A stretch of 64,000 nucleotides of DNA, taken from Chrysogorgia sp. JL179-B06. Taxonomy: Eukaryota > Cnidaria > Anthozoa > Scleralcyonacea > Chrysogorgiidae. Positions 22,661-33,469 of this stretch are shown one piece after another. Positions within the stretch are counted from its first letter, which is position 1, and the number at the start of each line of letters is the position of its first letter. The notes below the pieces were generated by a model. It did no database searches. It saw nothing but the letters and a program-made list of their open reading frames with translations, and was not told the DNA's origin. The stretch spans positions 2,739,001 to 2,803,000 of the forward strand of contig JAYKKM010000123.1 in assembly GCA_035772405.1 (NCBI GenBank), read 5' to 3'. The position numbers and the translations under genes were made by a program.

Positions 22661-23908
22661 TGCATTTACTTTATAATCGTCTAGTAGCCAAGAAAAGAAA
22701 CTAAAGAATATAGGTTTTACGTAAGTTTATATACGTGTTTAAGAATATACGTTTGATGTAAACTATATAGGTCGAGTAAATTAGAAAATGTTTTGGGCTA
22801 AGGATGATTACTTTAGAATTTGGAAATAAAATTTCTTTGTTTGTTTGGTTCATTTACTGAGTATTGAAATTTTGTTTGCAAATACAAGTAAGTGAAGCGA
22901 CTTTCTTCAGTCAGAAGTGATGACTGATAGCTGCTTTTCGTTTGCGAGTGATAAACAACTTGACGAAGTAAAGAGTAACAGAGTACCTGTGAACACCAAA
23001 ATAAATACTTTGTGGAGTAGGAAATTCGTAGTAGTATTTGGAGTCACTCTGAGAATGAGTGAGTATGACTGCCTAATGAGTATGACTGCCTCTTCCAGCT
23101 CCACAGTTATGATAGTTAGTGATATGATGATGATAAAGAGGTTCAGTTAGCTGCTAAATATTACTCGGTCGAAACCGTTTTTGTCCGCCATTAATCGTTC
23201 ATGTTCCTGACCAGCGTAACGAGGTGAGGCTAATTCTTCAAGTAAATCAAGGTCGTTCCTTCCGTAAATCAAGGTCGAATTCTTCCTCTGAAAGGCTGCA
23301 CATTTCATCTACTTCTCAAAGAAAACAAGAAAACAAGTAACCTTAACTGAAATTCAGGCGCAGCATTGAGAATCTGACGTCACAAACAATATTACCTTTG
23401 GAAATTGCGGGCTCACTTGCAACACGTTCTTAGTAATGGCGGCCTAAATAATAGTGATCTCAGAGCTCAAAATACTTACTTCAAAATACCATTTTTTACA
23501 TGGATCACATTCGACCCTGAAATACTATTCTATGCTAAAGAAAATCTAAAATACGGGGGTGAATTTTCATCGTATAGTGCCACTTTAACACTTCCTACCC
23601 GGCCCAATCAAAATCAGTCGTACAAGACTAATGTCGTGAATTGAAAAACACGGCACACGGTAACGCAAATTAAAAATTGAAAATCGACAAGCGCCAGGCA
23701 CACGAGATCCACCCACACGCCAAATTTGATTTGATTTCATAAACAACTCTGTGATTGTTGGCATAGGAAAATGAAGTTTTTCAACCTAATTTATGATAAT
23801 TATGCTAATTTATATTAATATAATATGTCTTTTTCTGGAAATTTAAAATACATTTGTAAAAGCCGGTTTATTGGGCTTTCGGAATATGTATAGCTTTCGC
23901 AACAGTTA

Positions 23909-25018
23909 GGGGCGGCTGCCCCTCTTGGCTTTTGCTAAGAGGGGCAGCGTGGGGGCAGAGGTGCCCTTTTGATTTTAGAAAAATATTTGTTAATTATGTA
24001 ATACTGTGAAGGCTTACTCACATGGCCTAACTCATGCGCTTAGCTACGAAACAAACGCTGACACAATAGACACATTCAGTATCTATATATTCAGTGCGTA
24101 AGTTGAGGATCTCAGTAAAAATATACTGCTACATACGTTTTCCGCCTGGCGAATCACCGAATTCTCAGTTGTTAGAATAATGAAATCCAACAGTCAACAG
24201 ATGATCGCATGATTAATGAAATGACCATGCAAATGAAGTCGAACGAAGCGTAGTGATATCAAGAGAAGAACGAAATAGAAATGCTGCTACAAAAGCAGCT
24301 TGCGGAGGCCGCCGCTAAGCCCGGTCAATCAAAACTATAACATTGCTTTACACTGTAGAAAGCATGGAACGTAGAACTGTGTCATCCGACCAAAGTGAAC
24401 CACATCCATCAAATAATAGCACAGATGAGACAACTGTCACTAACAATGCATGTGTACATGATTATTTATATGAAGACATTTTTTCAGTTTCTTATTTTCA
24501 TATTCAAACTAAAGAATATACTTTACTTTAGAACTTGAAAAATCTCATTATCATTGATCTATGTTATTCTATTCTAACTCTATTCTATATACACAATTTC
24601 TGCATGATCAAGGTTTCCCTTTTATTAAAAAAGGCACGGCGACGCAGTGGCGGATCGAGGGGGTTCCGAGGAACCCCTTTCTGAAACCTTTGCTCAAAAG
24701 TGTCCTCGAAATGCAGGAAATGCTGTTTTAGACACCAAAAATTCAAAAAAATTCCGGGGATCATGCCCCCGGACACCCTAGAAATGTGTCGTCACTTAGG
24801 ACTGAGTTTGGAACCCCCTTTTAAAAATCCTGGATCCGCCACTGCAACGCATCTATTTTGAAGAGTTACTCTGACCAGAAACAGAAGACTTATTTTTGGG
24901 ATGGTTAACTCCTAAGTTAAAATAACCTAGCTCATAGTCGAAGAATAGATATCAATGAAAGTGCCCTTTGATGAGAATCTGCCCCTCTTGCCCTTTTAAC
25001 GTTCCGGCGTCCCATGGT
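23909..25018. mobile_element. 1.1-kb insertion in unit 3 with 8-base near-duplication
   Basis: AACAGTTA (23901-23908) and AACAGCTA (25019-25026) flank a block absent from units 1 and 2, where the sequence reads CAACAGTTATGG uninterrupted. The block has sub-terminal GCCCCTCTTG motifs at both ends in opposite orientation. An 8-base duplication suits a hAT-type element. Short frames only. A second hAT MITE (24645-24844) is nested inside. Confidence 0.6.
24645..24844. mobile_element. hAT-type MITE (200 bp)
   Basis: Ends CAGTGGCGGATC and GATCCGCCACTG are perfect inverted repeats of a widespread hAT terminus; inner GGGGGTTCC / GGAACCCCC also pair. A clear target duplication was not found. Confidence 0.75.
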
Positions 25019-25703
25019 AACAGCTATGGTTATTTACAGAGATATCAATAGAACAAAGAGGTGGTTCAATTTTGGATATTTTTCAGCCGGAAAAGAAAGA
25101 GTTAATAAGTAATAACAGATAAATTGATAATAATCGAAGGAAAATCATCGAAGTAAAGCAGTATATTAAATGTTGAATTGAAAATAATAAATGGAAAGGC
25201 AGTTTAACAAAGTATAAATGGTCAGTGAGCAAAATGAGCCCTCTTCTCTGCTCGCCCTACCCCACTCAACGGTCTCTGCAGAGTTCTATCCACTCCGTTC
25301 CTCCAGTACGGGAACTCCAACTAATAAACACATTACCCGGCTAGCCCGGCTCACGTAAATAATCCCTTAACCAGATACATCCCAAGGGTCATAGGCAGGG
25401 CCGTAGCTAGCATGTTATAATTGGGGGGGGGGGGGACGAGCCCAACCCAAAATTTCCGAATGAAATATCCCCCCTCCCCCAATTCTTGCAATAATAATTA
25501 CAATATTTTCCTAACTGCCAAAACCGAACGACAAGGATAAAAATAATTTTTATCACAATTATGGTAATAACGGTGCTGCAATTGTGACCAATTACTTCCA
25601 GTAGCTAGATTAAGTATAAGACACAATTACAATATTAGTCACACGACTTACGTTTAACTGACAAGTTTTCTGTTACCAGTACATCTAATGTATTGTTTAA
25701 TAA

Positions 25704-25970
25704 ACGAGCAGCAGTGTTTTATCAGATATAAAACACGAGGGCGTATTTTAGATCTGATAAAACACGTGCTGCGAGTTTATTAAGCGGCTTCAAACACGAC
25801 CCATTTGATAAGTTCATTGGCGTAGTAATTTTGAAAATCGATGTTGTCTAAGCCGAGAAAATCAAAGATAAAGTTTATGTAAATCAGGACGAATCTTTAT
25901 CACATTTAAAGACACGATACGGTCGTGATTTTCTTTTGTCTTTTCCTCATGAATTATTAATGAGTGTTTG
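25704..25970. mobile_element. Insertion in unit 3 near 25.7 kb
   Basis: Units 1 and 2 read ACATCTAATGCACATTTAA, while here about 270 bases stand between ACATCTAATG and GCACATTTAA. It includes TTTATCAGATATAAAACACGAGG and TTTATGTAAATCAGGACGAA, the latter also at 44251-44270, so it belongs to a dispersed repeat. Ends are not resolved. Confidence 0.5.
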
Positions 25971-26189
25971 AAGCACATTTAAACAGTATATTTTGATATA
26001 ATCTCTTAAAATAGTCTTAAAGACAACAGGTCCCAATTTTCCGAATAGAACTGTGAATTTTCCGAATATAGTAATTTTGTAAAAGTTGGGGAAGTGACGT
26101 CTAAGTGAGTGAAGTAAATTGATTATATTACACAGCAAGTAAATTGATTGCGCAGCAAGTAAACATTCTTTATGAGTGATATGCAAAAA

Positions 26190-26270
26190 TGGCTATTATT
26201 GGCTATTATAAAATTGGCTATTATAAAAATGGCTATTATAAAAATGGCTATTATATAATGGCTATTATAT
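26190..26270. repeat. Short tandem repeat GGCTATTATAAAAAT
   Basis: Five or so head-to-tail copies of a 15-16-base unit. The matching places in units 1 and 2 have one copy, so this is a local expansion. Confidence 0.8.
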
Positions 26271-26379
26271 ATCATCGTGGAAAGTTTCTGTCCTAACACA
26301 ATGGTTGTCAGTAATATGCTAGCGCCGTGCGGGGGAAGGAACATTAAGATTTACATGTGTTATTGCACAGCAAAAAATC

Positions 26380-26930
26380 ATTTTCTTGTTTCAAGAAAAA
26401 AAAACTTATTTCAAGTATTTTTTTTCTTGAAATAAGAATTTTCTTAGTTGGGAGAATAGCAAGAAAATTTTTCTCAATAAGAAAATTTTCTTAACAAGAA
26501 AATATTTCTTAAAACAAGAAAGTAATTTTTTTGTTTTGAGAAAAAGTCAAACTTATTTCAAGAAAAATAACAACTTACTTTTGAGATTATTTTTCTTGAA
26601 ATGAGAAATTTGTTACTAAAATATTTTCTGATTAAGAAATTATTTCTTAAAACAAGAATACAATTTTCTTGTTTTGAGAAAAGTCAAACTTATTTCAAGA
26701 AAAAAACGACTTCTTTTGAGATTATTTTTCTTGAAATAAGAAATTTCTTACTAAAACATTTTCTGATTAAGAAATTATTTCTTAAAACAAGAATATAATT
26801 TCTTGTTTTGAGAAAAAGTCAAACTTATTTTAAGAAAAAAACGACTTCTTTTGAGATTATTTTTCTTGAAATAAGAAATTTCTTAGTAGGAAAATATCTC
26901 TTGTAATGCACGAATATCAATTTCTTGTTT
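26380..26930. repeat. AAGAAA-type minisatellite, about 132-bp unit
   Basis: More than three tandem copies of a unit built from TTTCTTGAAATAAGAAA-like segments that are themselves inverted repeats. The 65-codon frame here is a translation of the repeat and not a gene. Confidence 0.75.
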
Positions 26931-27120
26931 TGATAAAATCAATTTAATTGAAATATAATATATAAGCCAAAATGAAATTTTCGGTTAATAAAGATAGATC
27001 ATTCATGCGACAATATAATTATAACGTTGCTAATACTCAATACACAAAAATTGAAGAATATGCAGATTAGAGAACTAGTGTAATTTGATAGAAGAATAGA
27101 TGTCAGTTCACATAAAAAAT

Positions 27121-27525
27121 CTAATTGTTCAACACCAATAAGTAATAAGTAATACCAATAAGTATTACAACACCAATGCAATAAGTAATAAGTTCAACCT
27201 TCATACATAAACATGATTCCACTTTGTATTTCCTATATGCAATTAACAATGCATTGAATGGATTGGCAATGTCTTTAGGTGTACACTCTTCATTGAATAT
27301 TAAAACTTGCAAAGTGTTCATGCAAATTTCACTGTGTTTTGAATAATCAAAATCTAGCAAATAAAATGTAGCTAAAAATGTTACCACAGCTTGAGCAAAG
27401 TTTCCTATTGCTATCTTGGAAAGGATATGTTTCCCGATAATCAAGTAAGCAAACTCTTTGTCGTAAACCAACACTGGAACATTGCCCACTTGCTTGTGAC
27501 CCCAGGCATTTGGATCCTCATGGTC
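27121..27525 (-). CDS. Probable 3'-terminal exon of an uncharacterised minus-strand gene
   Basis: A 135-codon open stretch ends in TAG. Counting in transcript direction it begins right after a TTTTTAAG acceptor with DHEDPNAWGHK, so the GTG at 27489 is not a start. The middle (FAQAVVTFLATFYLLDFDY and onward) is a helical, hydrophobic-patterned region with good codon-like composition. The last 25 residues come from a TTACTTATTGGTGTTG-like tandem repeat, so the original stop may have lain earlier. It joins in phase 0 to the candidate exon at 28813-28896. Similar-looking uncharacterised proteins with a conserved FY-aliphatic-FDYP-like motif are common in invertebrates, but I cannot name the family. 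The gene appears to run leftward from about 32.4 kb. Confidence 0.5.
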   Translation of the reverse strand, partial: DHEDPNAWGHKQVGNVPVLVYDKEFAYLIIGKHILSKIAIGNFAQAVVTFLATFYLLDFDYSKHSEICMNTLQVLIFNEECTPKDIANPFNALLIAYRKYKVESCLCMKVELITYCIGVVILIGITYYLLVLNN

Positions 27526-27624
27526 CTTAAAAAATAAACATTTGTTTAATTAAAGTATGAAAAACAAATATTTACATGTAGGATTTCTATCTATGACATG
27601 CTTTCTTGCTGCTAACAGTATTTA

Positions 27625-28754
27625 TGAAATAAAATCAAACGTTTGCGGTTATACACCATGTTTATTTAAAGATAAAATTTGCTGAGCTTTCGTCCCGTAA
27701 ACTCAGGACTTCGTCGGAGCGTAACTAAACGTGAACTAATAAAAACAACCATTACAAAGTTATTTGTACACGTCAACAAATTACAATGACATCGCGCATG
27801 CGCTTGCGTCACCACAAAAACTTTTAGAAGATATTTCTAATTGATTTAAATTGAAAAATTATTTTGGCTGACATAGAACTGTTTATTCGTCAACGAAATC
27901 AACTAATATCTTGTCCGACTGGACATCTAACCTAACAGTAGCGCAGTCCAAGTGTCATTCAAAGGTTGGCCTTCTTGCTGGACTGTTTTGTGCTAGAAAA
28001 TTTCTACGGTCCAACAAAAAGGCCAACCTGTCGTTCTCGAGTTATTCAAGATTGTGTAATATGACCTATAACGTCACTAGTTGTACCCACCATTATGACG
28101 AATCAGAAAATGAAGCATATCTTCAAAAATATTGAACAAAATTCCTTTTTCAAGACACAGGTCACTAAATTGAATAATCCACGTAAACTTTATCGTTGCC
28201 ATGGTAACAAATTAGTTCCCAGACTCCTTTATTCCTCTCATAAAGTTGTTTATATTCTGCCTTTTCTAAACCAATATATAAGTGTTGATCAGTGAGGTAT
28301 ATTTTCAATAGTATTGCCAACAAAAAACGAGCAACTTCGAGTCAAAATCTTTGTAGGGCATGGTGGAAAATAGGATGCAGGATGAAAGGTCTGGGAACTA
28401 ATATATATATATATTGCTATGGTAGCAATAAAGTTGACGTGGGGATATTCAATTTAGTAACCTGTATACTTACATGTATGTAGAGTTTCAAGCAATTTTA
28501 GTCAATATTTTTGAAGATATTCTTCATTTTCTGATTCATCATAATGGTGGGTACAACTAGTGATGTCGTAGGTCATATTACACAATCTTGAATAACTCGA
28601 GAACGAGATAAGATATTAAAGAACTTCAAACGCCATTCTTTATCGTTTGAGGAGTTCTCTCAAATAAATCAATAAAAAAAGTCACCTCAATTTTCGTTTC
28701 ATAAACACTTTAAATAAACATGGTGTATAACCGTAAACGTTTGATTTTATTTCA
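27625..28754. mobile_element. Foldback element in an intron (about 1.13 kb)
   Basis: Inverted arms start TGAAATAAAATCAAACGTTT at the left and mirror at 28735-28754. Inner arms at 28031-28142 and 28500-28612 are also near-perfect inverses (ATTCAAGATTGTGTAATATG and onward). A 14-base direct repeat TAACAGTATTTATG stands at 27613-27626 and 28790-28803, 35 bases beyond the right arm. No coding capacity. It lies between two candidate exons. Confidence 0.65.
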
Positions 28755-28812
28755 TTAAAACATCGCCATGCCAAGCTTCAAAACTTTGATAACAGTATTT
28801 ATGTTTACTTAC

Positions 28813-28896
28813 TATTTGGTCAGGTGCATCAGTTTTAAAACCGGATAAAGAACACAAAATGTTGAATTGTAATTTAAAAATCAGATTATAAATGGC
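28813..28896 (-). CDS. Candidate internal exon of the same gene
   Basis: 84 bases (28 codons, phase 0 to 0) between an AAAG acceptor and a perfect GTAAGT donor (complement at 28807-28812). The translation ends LSGFKTDAPDQI, which continues sensibly into DHEDPNAW of the terminal exon. The acceptor has only a weak pyrimidine tract. Confidence 0.4.
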
Positions 28897-29196
28897 CTTT
28901 ATTCAAAATGAGACCTGGCCAGTTTTGGAATATAAATAGAGAATACTCATGGTTGTGTGGAAACATGAAATTTATTCTGTGTGTTGAACAGGATATCTCA
29001 CAAGCGAGGAAAATAAACTGGTATATACTGTATATGTAAGTAAAATAGTAAAATACAGTACCAGCTACTACCCCTATTTGTATTAAAATACTCCTATTGC
29101 CCTGAAAAAATCAATAGGAGTATCTTTATATAAAACATAAAAATTCAAATATGTACTGGTATCATGATACTTTGACACATGTGAGATTAGTTAAGT

Positions 29197-30274
29197 CAAC
29201 CTCGTACCCAGGGTCTTCTCAGGGAGGGAGCGCCCGGGATGGGAGGGGAGTGGAGCGAGGGAAGAGAAGACCCTGGTAAAGGCTGGTCACGTGACTCCAA
29301 GGATATTGGATTATTTTGTAACCTGGCTTATTCTCGCTCATATCATCCGGGGGGGGGGGGGGGGCGGATCGCTGTGAAAACATACCACAAACTTCTATAA
29401 TTGAAAGTATAAACAGTATATGGATAATTTAAAAATATTACAATTTATTGGAAAGACATGTACGGACTGCAGACAGAAGTTGAAAGATGGTGGATTACTT
29501 CGAAAAATGCGTTGATTTACGGACATTTGTTGCTGTCATAAGATAAACATTAGGGACTTTAAGATCTACGACGGCAACCAAGGACGGGGACGTCATTCAA
29601 ACAAAATAATCTTCATGCGAAACAATAATGAATAATTTTTATTCGCAAGAGTAATTTCAACGCCGTTCTCGTTCTGTTTACAACGCCACTAAGAGCATTT
29701 TCACTGACTTAAACACAGACACTATAATCGTTTTAGAAATATTGAAGCGTTTTGGAGATCATAAAACAAGCAGGGAGTGTCAAATACGCTAGTCAATCGA
29801 CCGTGGTTTCATTCAAATGCTAAAATTTGTATTGCTTTTACTCCCTATGATCAACGCCAGAACAGTTCGAATTTACAATTTTAATACAGTAAGACTATGA
29901 CTATTATTTTAAATACTAATCATGTTTATCTTATGACAGCAACAAATGTCCAGTAAATCAACGTATTTTTCGAAGTAATCCACCATCTTTCAAGGCTTTC
30001 AACTTGTCTGCAGTCCTGTCTTTCCAATTGATTATCCATATACCGTTTATACTTTCAATTATAGACGTTTGTGGTATGTTTTCACAGCGATCCTACCCCC
30101 CCCCCCCCCCCCTCCGGATGATATAAGCGAGAATAAGCCAGGTTACAAAATAATCCAATATCCTTGGAGTCACGTGACCAGCCTTTACTAGGGTCTTCTC
30201 TTCCCTCGCTCCACTCCCCTCCTATCCCGGGCACTCCCTCTCCAGGCACTGAGAAGACCCTGGGTACGAGGTTG
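29197..30274. mobile_element. Mutator-like foldback element (1078 bp) with 9-base target duplication
   Basis: A perfect 9-base duplication TAGTTAAGT (29188-29196, 30275-30283) flanks inverted arms of about 350-380 bases beginning CAACCTCGTACCCAGGG. Each arm includes CCAATATCCTTGGAGTCACG and a G or C homopolymer (29350-29364, 30098-30112). The 9-base duplication and long arms are typical of MULEs. The unpaired centre at 29655-29803 is related to sequences at 41440-41632 and 60826-61030. No transposase. Confidence 0.8.
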
Positions 30275-30283
30275 TAGTTAAGT

Positions 30284-31554
30284 AAGGTAGTTATGAAACT
30301 TTAAGTTAGTAAAGTTGTAAAGGATTTGCTTTGCTGTGCAAGGTGTGTTAAGTTGTCAATACTCAGAGTAGACCAACAAGTGCTTGTGAACACACGGCAC
30401 AACTCGTACAAGGTTTAAATATCACAATTAACATTACATTTCCCTGCCAACTGAGTTCTGGTGCTAGAGCGTTACAATGGTTCAACAGTTACAACTTTAC
30501 ATGTGAGATTATAGTAAATAATCATGCGTGATTATCAAATTTATTGGAGGCAGACACCCCAATAAGACAGTATTAACATACTGTACAATATATGGCCTCT
30601 CGGTAGTTCCTTTAATTTAAAACTAGTGAATTTATGGAGTATGTAATTATGCACAAGCATGAAGCTGTGCAATATCCATGATTGCCTATAAGCTTAACTT
30701 GCATGTAATTGACCATGTATTAATGTACTCAAGTGCCAGGTATATCCATAATGACTCCAATTACTAAATATGCAATATACTTTATACCGGTATGATTAAA
30801 GGAAGGAGGGTGGAGAGGAAGAGCCTTTTGTCAAATCAGTAAAGTTGAGAATTCACTTCCATGCTTGATTATGTTCCGACATCTCACTTGTGATTGGCTA
30901 TTATTTTAGCCAAAACATGCGAGGAACCGGTCATTATTTGTAGGGAGTGCTGTGTCAGGAATATTTTATAGTAAACCCTGGGAATAAATGTTTTGAATCC
31001 CATCTAAACAAGCATAATTGGTAAACTCCTGGTTGATTTTGTGAGATCATGGGCACATCCCTTTGATGGTTTGCAACCAATTCCTTGAGAATCAGAAGAC
31101 AAAGGTTTGGCGGCCATGTTGGTGCCACAAACAGAAGTTAAATATATTATTAAGTTCTGCCAACATTGCCGCTGTGACATAATGTGCAAACCATCAATAA
31201 TATATGAAATATGGAAATGCATATTGTTATTTTGAAAGTTGCATATATGGCTGGTGTGAGATGTGAGAGTTTTAAAACCCTGTTTCATGTATGAACAGAA
31301 ATACAGTCTGTAAGAAGAAACTTTTAAACTCATAACTTTTAAAATCATAGCCCGTACAAAGGAGGGCAAGATCTTTTATGACCGAGAAATAAATAACCTC
31401 ACACCTGTCCAATCACAAGCAAGGTTCAAAATCTAAACCTAATCATCAAGCAAATAAAAACCTAGATATTACAAAAGGACAACTACTTTAGAATTAAATT
31501 AGAATCTAATATACTTTTGCAAGACATAATTTAGAGATTGTCAGTTTTGAAATA
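30284..31554. other. Intronic or intergenic sequence, one half repeat
   Basis: A half copy of the hairpin repeat of 16441 lies at 30318-30360. The minus-strand frame at 31004-31369 (121 codons) shows no domain and no convincing splice sites. A missing exon of the minus-strand gene should lie here or further left. Confidence 0.35.
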
Positions 31555-31560
31555 ACTTAC

Positions 31561-31664
31561 TTGTTTTTGTATTCTTTGGAGCATTTAATACCTTGTTGTT
31601 GATTCCAGAATAGATGATCAAACAATTGCCTGACACAATTCCAGAACAAATTATGTGTGCTCTT
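31561..31664 (-). CDS. Candidate second exon of the same gene
   Basis: 104 bases with a GTAAGT donor (complement at 31555-31560) and a GCAG acceptor. In the phase given by the first exon it is open and aromatic-rich (FWNCVRQLFDHLFWNQQQG). It leaves two bases to be completed by a further exon between here and 28.9 kb that I could not identify. Confidence 0.4.
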
Positions 31665-32300
31665 CTGCCTGTATCTGGACAATGGGACAAAGGTTTTTTA
31701 GGGCTTCATAAATAAATATCACTATCGGAAACTACAATTTATATAAGCTTTTATTAGAAATGAAGTGGAAATTGTTGTCATTATAAATGGTCATATTGAA
31801 GATTTGCATCACTGATGCCACTTTTATTATGCCAGGTTGGAACAATTTTTAACCTAAAACAAATTAAAACAAACATGGCTTCACACCTTAAATACAATGT
31901 ATATAGTTCCCAACAAATCAAGTACGCTAATACCGCATACTTTTACATACTATTAAAAACAATCAACTAAGTGGGAACACAACTAGAGAAACAAACATAG
32001 TCATAGCTGTTGATGGGCTTTGCCAATATAAAATTCAAAAATTGCGCCCTATTTATATTTGCGAAATAAACAACTATTAATAACGTCCTAAACAGCACGT
32101 AAACAGCATTAGAGCTGTAAAAGGTTGTCTGAGTGTCACATCTGTCGAAGAATCTCTGGCAATCCGTATAAAAACATAAGTGAAATATACAGAATAAACT
32201 ATTGAGTATTGATTTGAGTCTATTGACATTGTGTTTGCATTGGCATATTTTTATATAAACAGTTAACTAGTTAAGCTTTATGAATGCTCTTAGTACTTAC

Positions 32301-32363
32301 CGTATCCGAATTCTTCATCTGCAGCCACAATCTTCGAAAGCAACGATTCTTTAGGGAATCCAT
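32301..32363 (-). CDS. Candidate first coding exon of the same gene
   Basis: 21 codons from an ATG (complement at 32361-32363) to a perfect ACG/GTAAGT donor (complement at 32295-32300), phase 0; the start reads MDSLKNRCFRRLWLQMKNSD. Upstream on the minus strand there is no in-frame extension of note. With the other three exons it outlines a gene of about 5.2 kb. Confidence 0.45.
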
Positions 32364-32484
32364 TGAAAAATAAACTTTTAATCGCGAAATTTTAAACCCA
32401 ACAACGAAGTAACATGTTCGTACAATTTCGCCAAACGGTCGGAACTCCGAAAATTAGGTGTACTGCCGAATAGTGAAATAGTTA

Positions 32485-32665
32485 GACTTGCTTCAAGTCG
32501 CCTCTTTGATTGTTTTGGGTTTGTTTAAAGACGGGTTTGTTTCTAGAAGACGGGTTTGTTTCGAGAGTGGTTTGGTTTCAAAGACGAGTTTGTTTGTAGA
32601 AGACGGGCAGTTGTATTCTCGAAACAAACCCATCTTTAAACAAACCGAAACAATCAATAGGAACG
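32485..32665. repeat. Foldback repeat with ACGGGTTTGTTT motifs, second copy
   Basis: Same design as 10164-10375: GATTGTTTTGGG start, repeated ACGGGTTTGTTTCTAGA-like units, then the inverse with AAACAAACCCATC. Confidence 0.65.
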
Positions 32666-32779
32666 TTTTGAGCGAAGGCCCTTCGTCAGAGAGTGAAACG
32701 TAAACTGTGAAATAATAACTGAGTGATTATTTCACTTTACGTTTCACACTCTGACGAAGGTCCTTCGCTAGAAACGTTA
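32661..32779. repeat. Hairpin with AACGTTT..CCTTCGTCAGAG arms
   Basis: About 45-base arms: AACGTTTTGAGCGAAGG..CAGAGAGTGAAACGTAAA pairs with the inverse at 32730-32779. A related, more degenerate version is at 38682-38762 and 50530-50590. Confidence 0.65.
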
Positions 32780-32974
32780 TACTTACACGCTATTTCGGCC
32801 GTACACCAACCTTTTTACTGAAATATTTTATTTGTATTTCTACACTCCTACGCAGCACAACACCTTTTATCACTTATTTTGACTTTACGAATGTTCTATG
32901 GCAAATGCAGAAATGCTTAACTATATGGACCACCGTAATATACTGTATAAATGTAAATGTAATGCGCATATAAT

Positions 32975-33076
32975 ATTTTCAGCCGGCAAATATATTTCGC
33001 CAGTCGACAAAATAATGTATTTTTTCAGTCGACAAATATATTTGTCAGTCGACAAATATATTTTTCAGTTTGTTGC
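32975..33076. repeat. Tandem repeat CAGTCGACAAATATATTT
   Basis: Four to five degenerate copies of a unit of about 21 bases; SalI-like GTCGAC cores make each unit partly palindromic. Confidence 0.7.
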
Positions 33077-33469
33077 GATTCATTGATATTTCGAAATCCC
33101 GAATAACGTCGTTTGCCTTTTGGAAAGTATCTACATATACGTTTTGACTATTGATGAGGATTTAGAGTTTGTCATGTATGCACTTCTCCACGTGCACGCG
33201 CACGTTCTTTCTCTTTATACGCATAAAGATAAGATTTACGAGCGTTTTGCGACTGTTTTACGACGAACATGTCACCGCTGGGTTAGTGGTGTTGGTGCGC
33301 GGGCTCAAGATGGTTCTAGCGACAACTAGAACATGGTGGATATTCTCGCATAATCCCTTGATGCAGCGCATAAATAATCATCGCCAGTTGGAATGCTTCA
33401 ACTGACTGACTGCCACGAGTCGGAAAAAACGAAAAAGGAGATCATAATTATTGCATGGGCGCCAGGTCC

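Larger units (their letters stand above)
15791..23150. repeat. Tandem unit 2 (about 7.4 kb)
   Basis: Direct repeat of unit 1. It starts at the same GATGATAAAGAGG..CAG to GCTGCTAAATATTACTCGG junction seen at 23150, where family C has lost its left end and about 70 internal bases relative to the copy at 4762. Unit-specific insertions are the hairpin at 16441-16546, a block at about 17945-18210 with GACCGAGCGGGAGG, and 22371-22660. No intact gene. Confidence 0.75.
23151..26372. repeat. Tandem unit 3, truncated (about 3.2 kb)
   Basis: Repeats the first part of the unit and stops after TTACATGTGTTATTG (26350-26365), where AAGAAA-type minisatellite begins. It contains insertions at 23909-25018 and about 25700-25970. 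It lacks the 6240-6330 portion and the region after TTACATGTGTTATTG. No gene. Confidence 0.7.

Noticed and set aside
31561..31690. Kelch-repeat exon
   Set aside because: A minus-strand reading with GRRAHIICSG looked kelch-like, but its phase does not fit the first exon; the alternative frame does.
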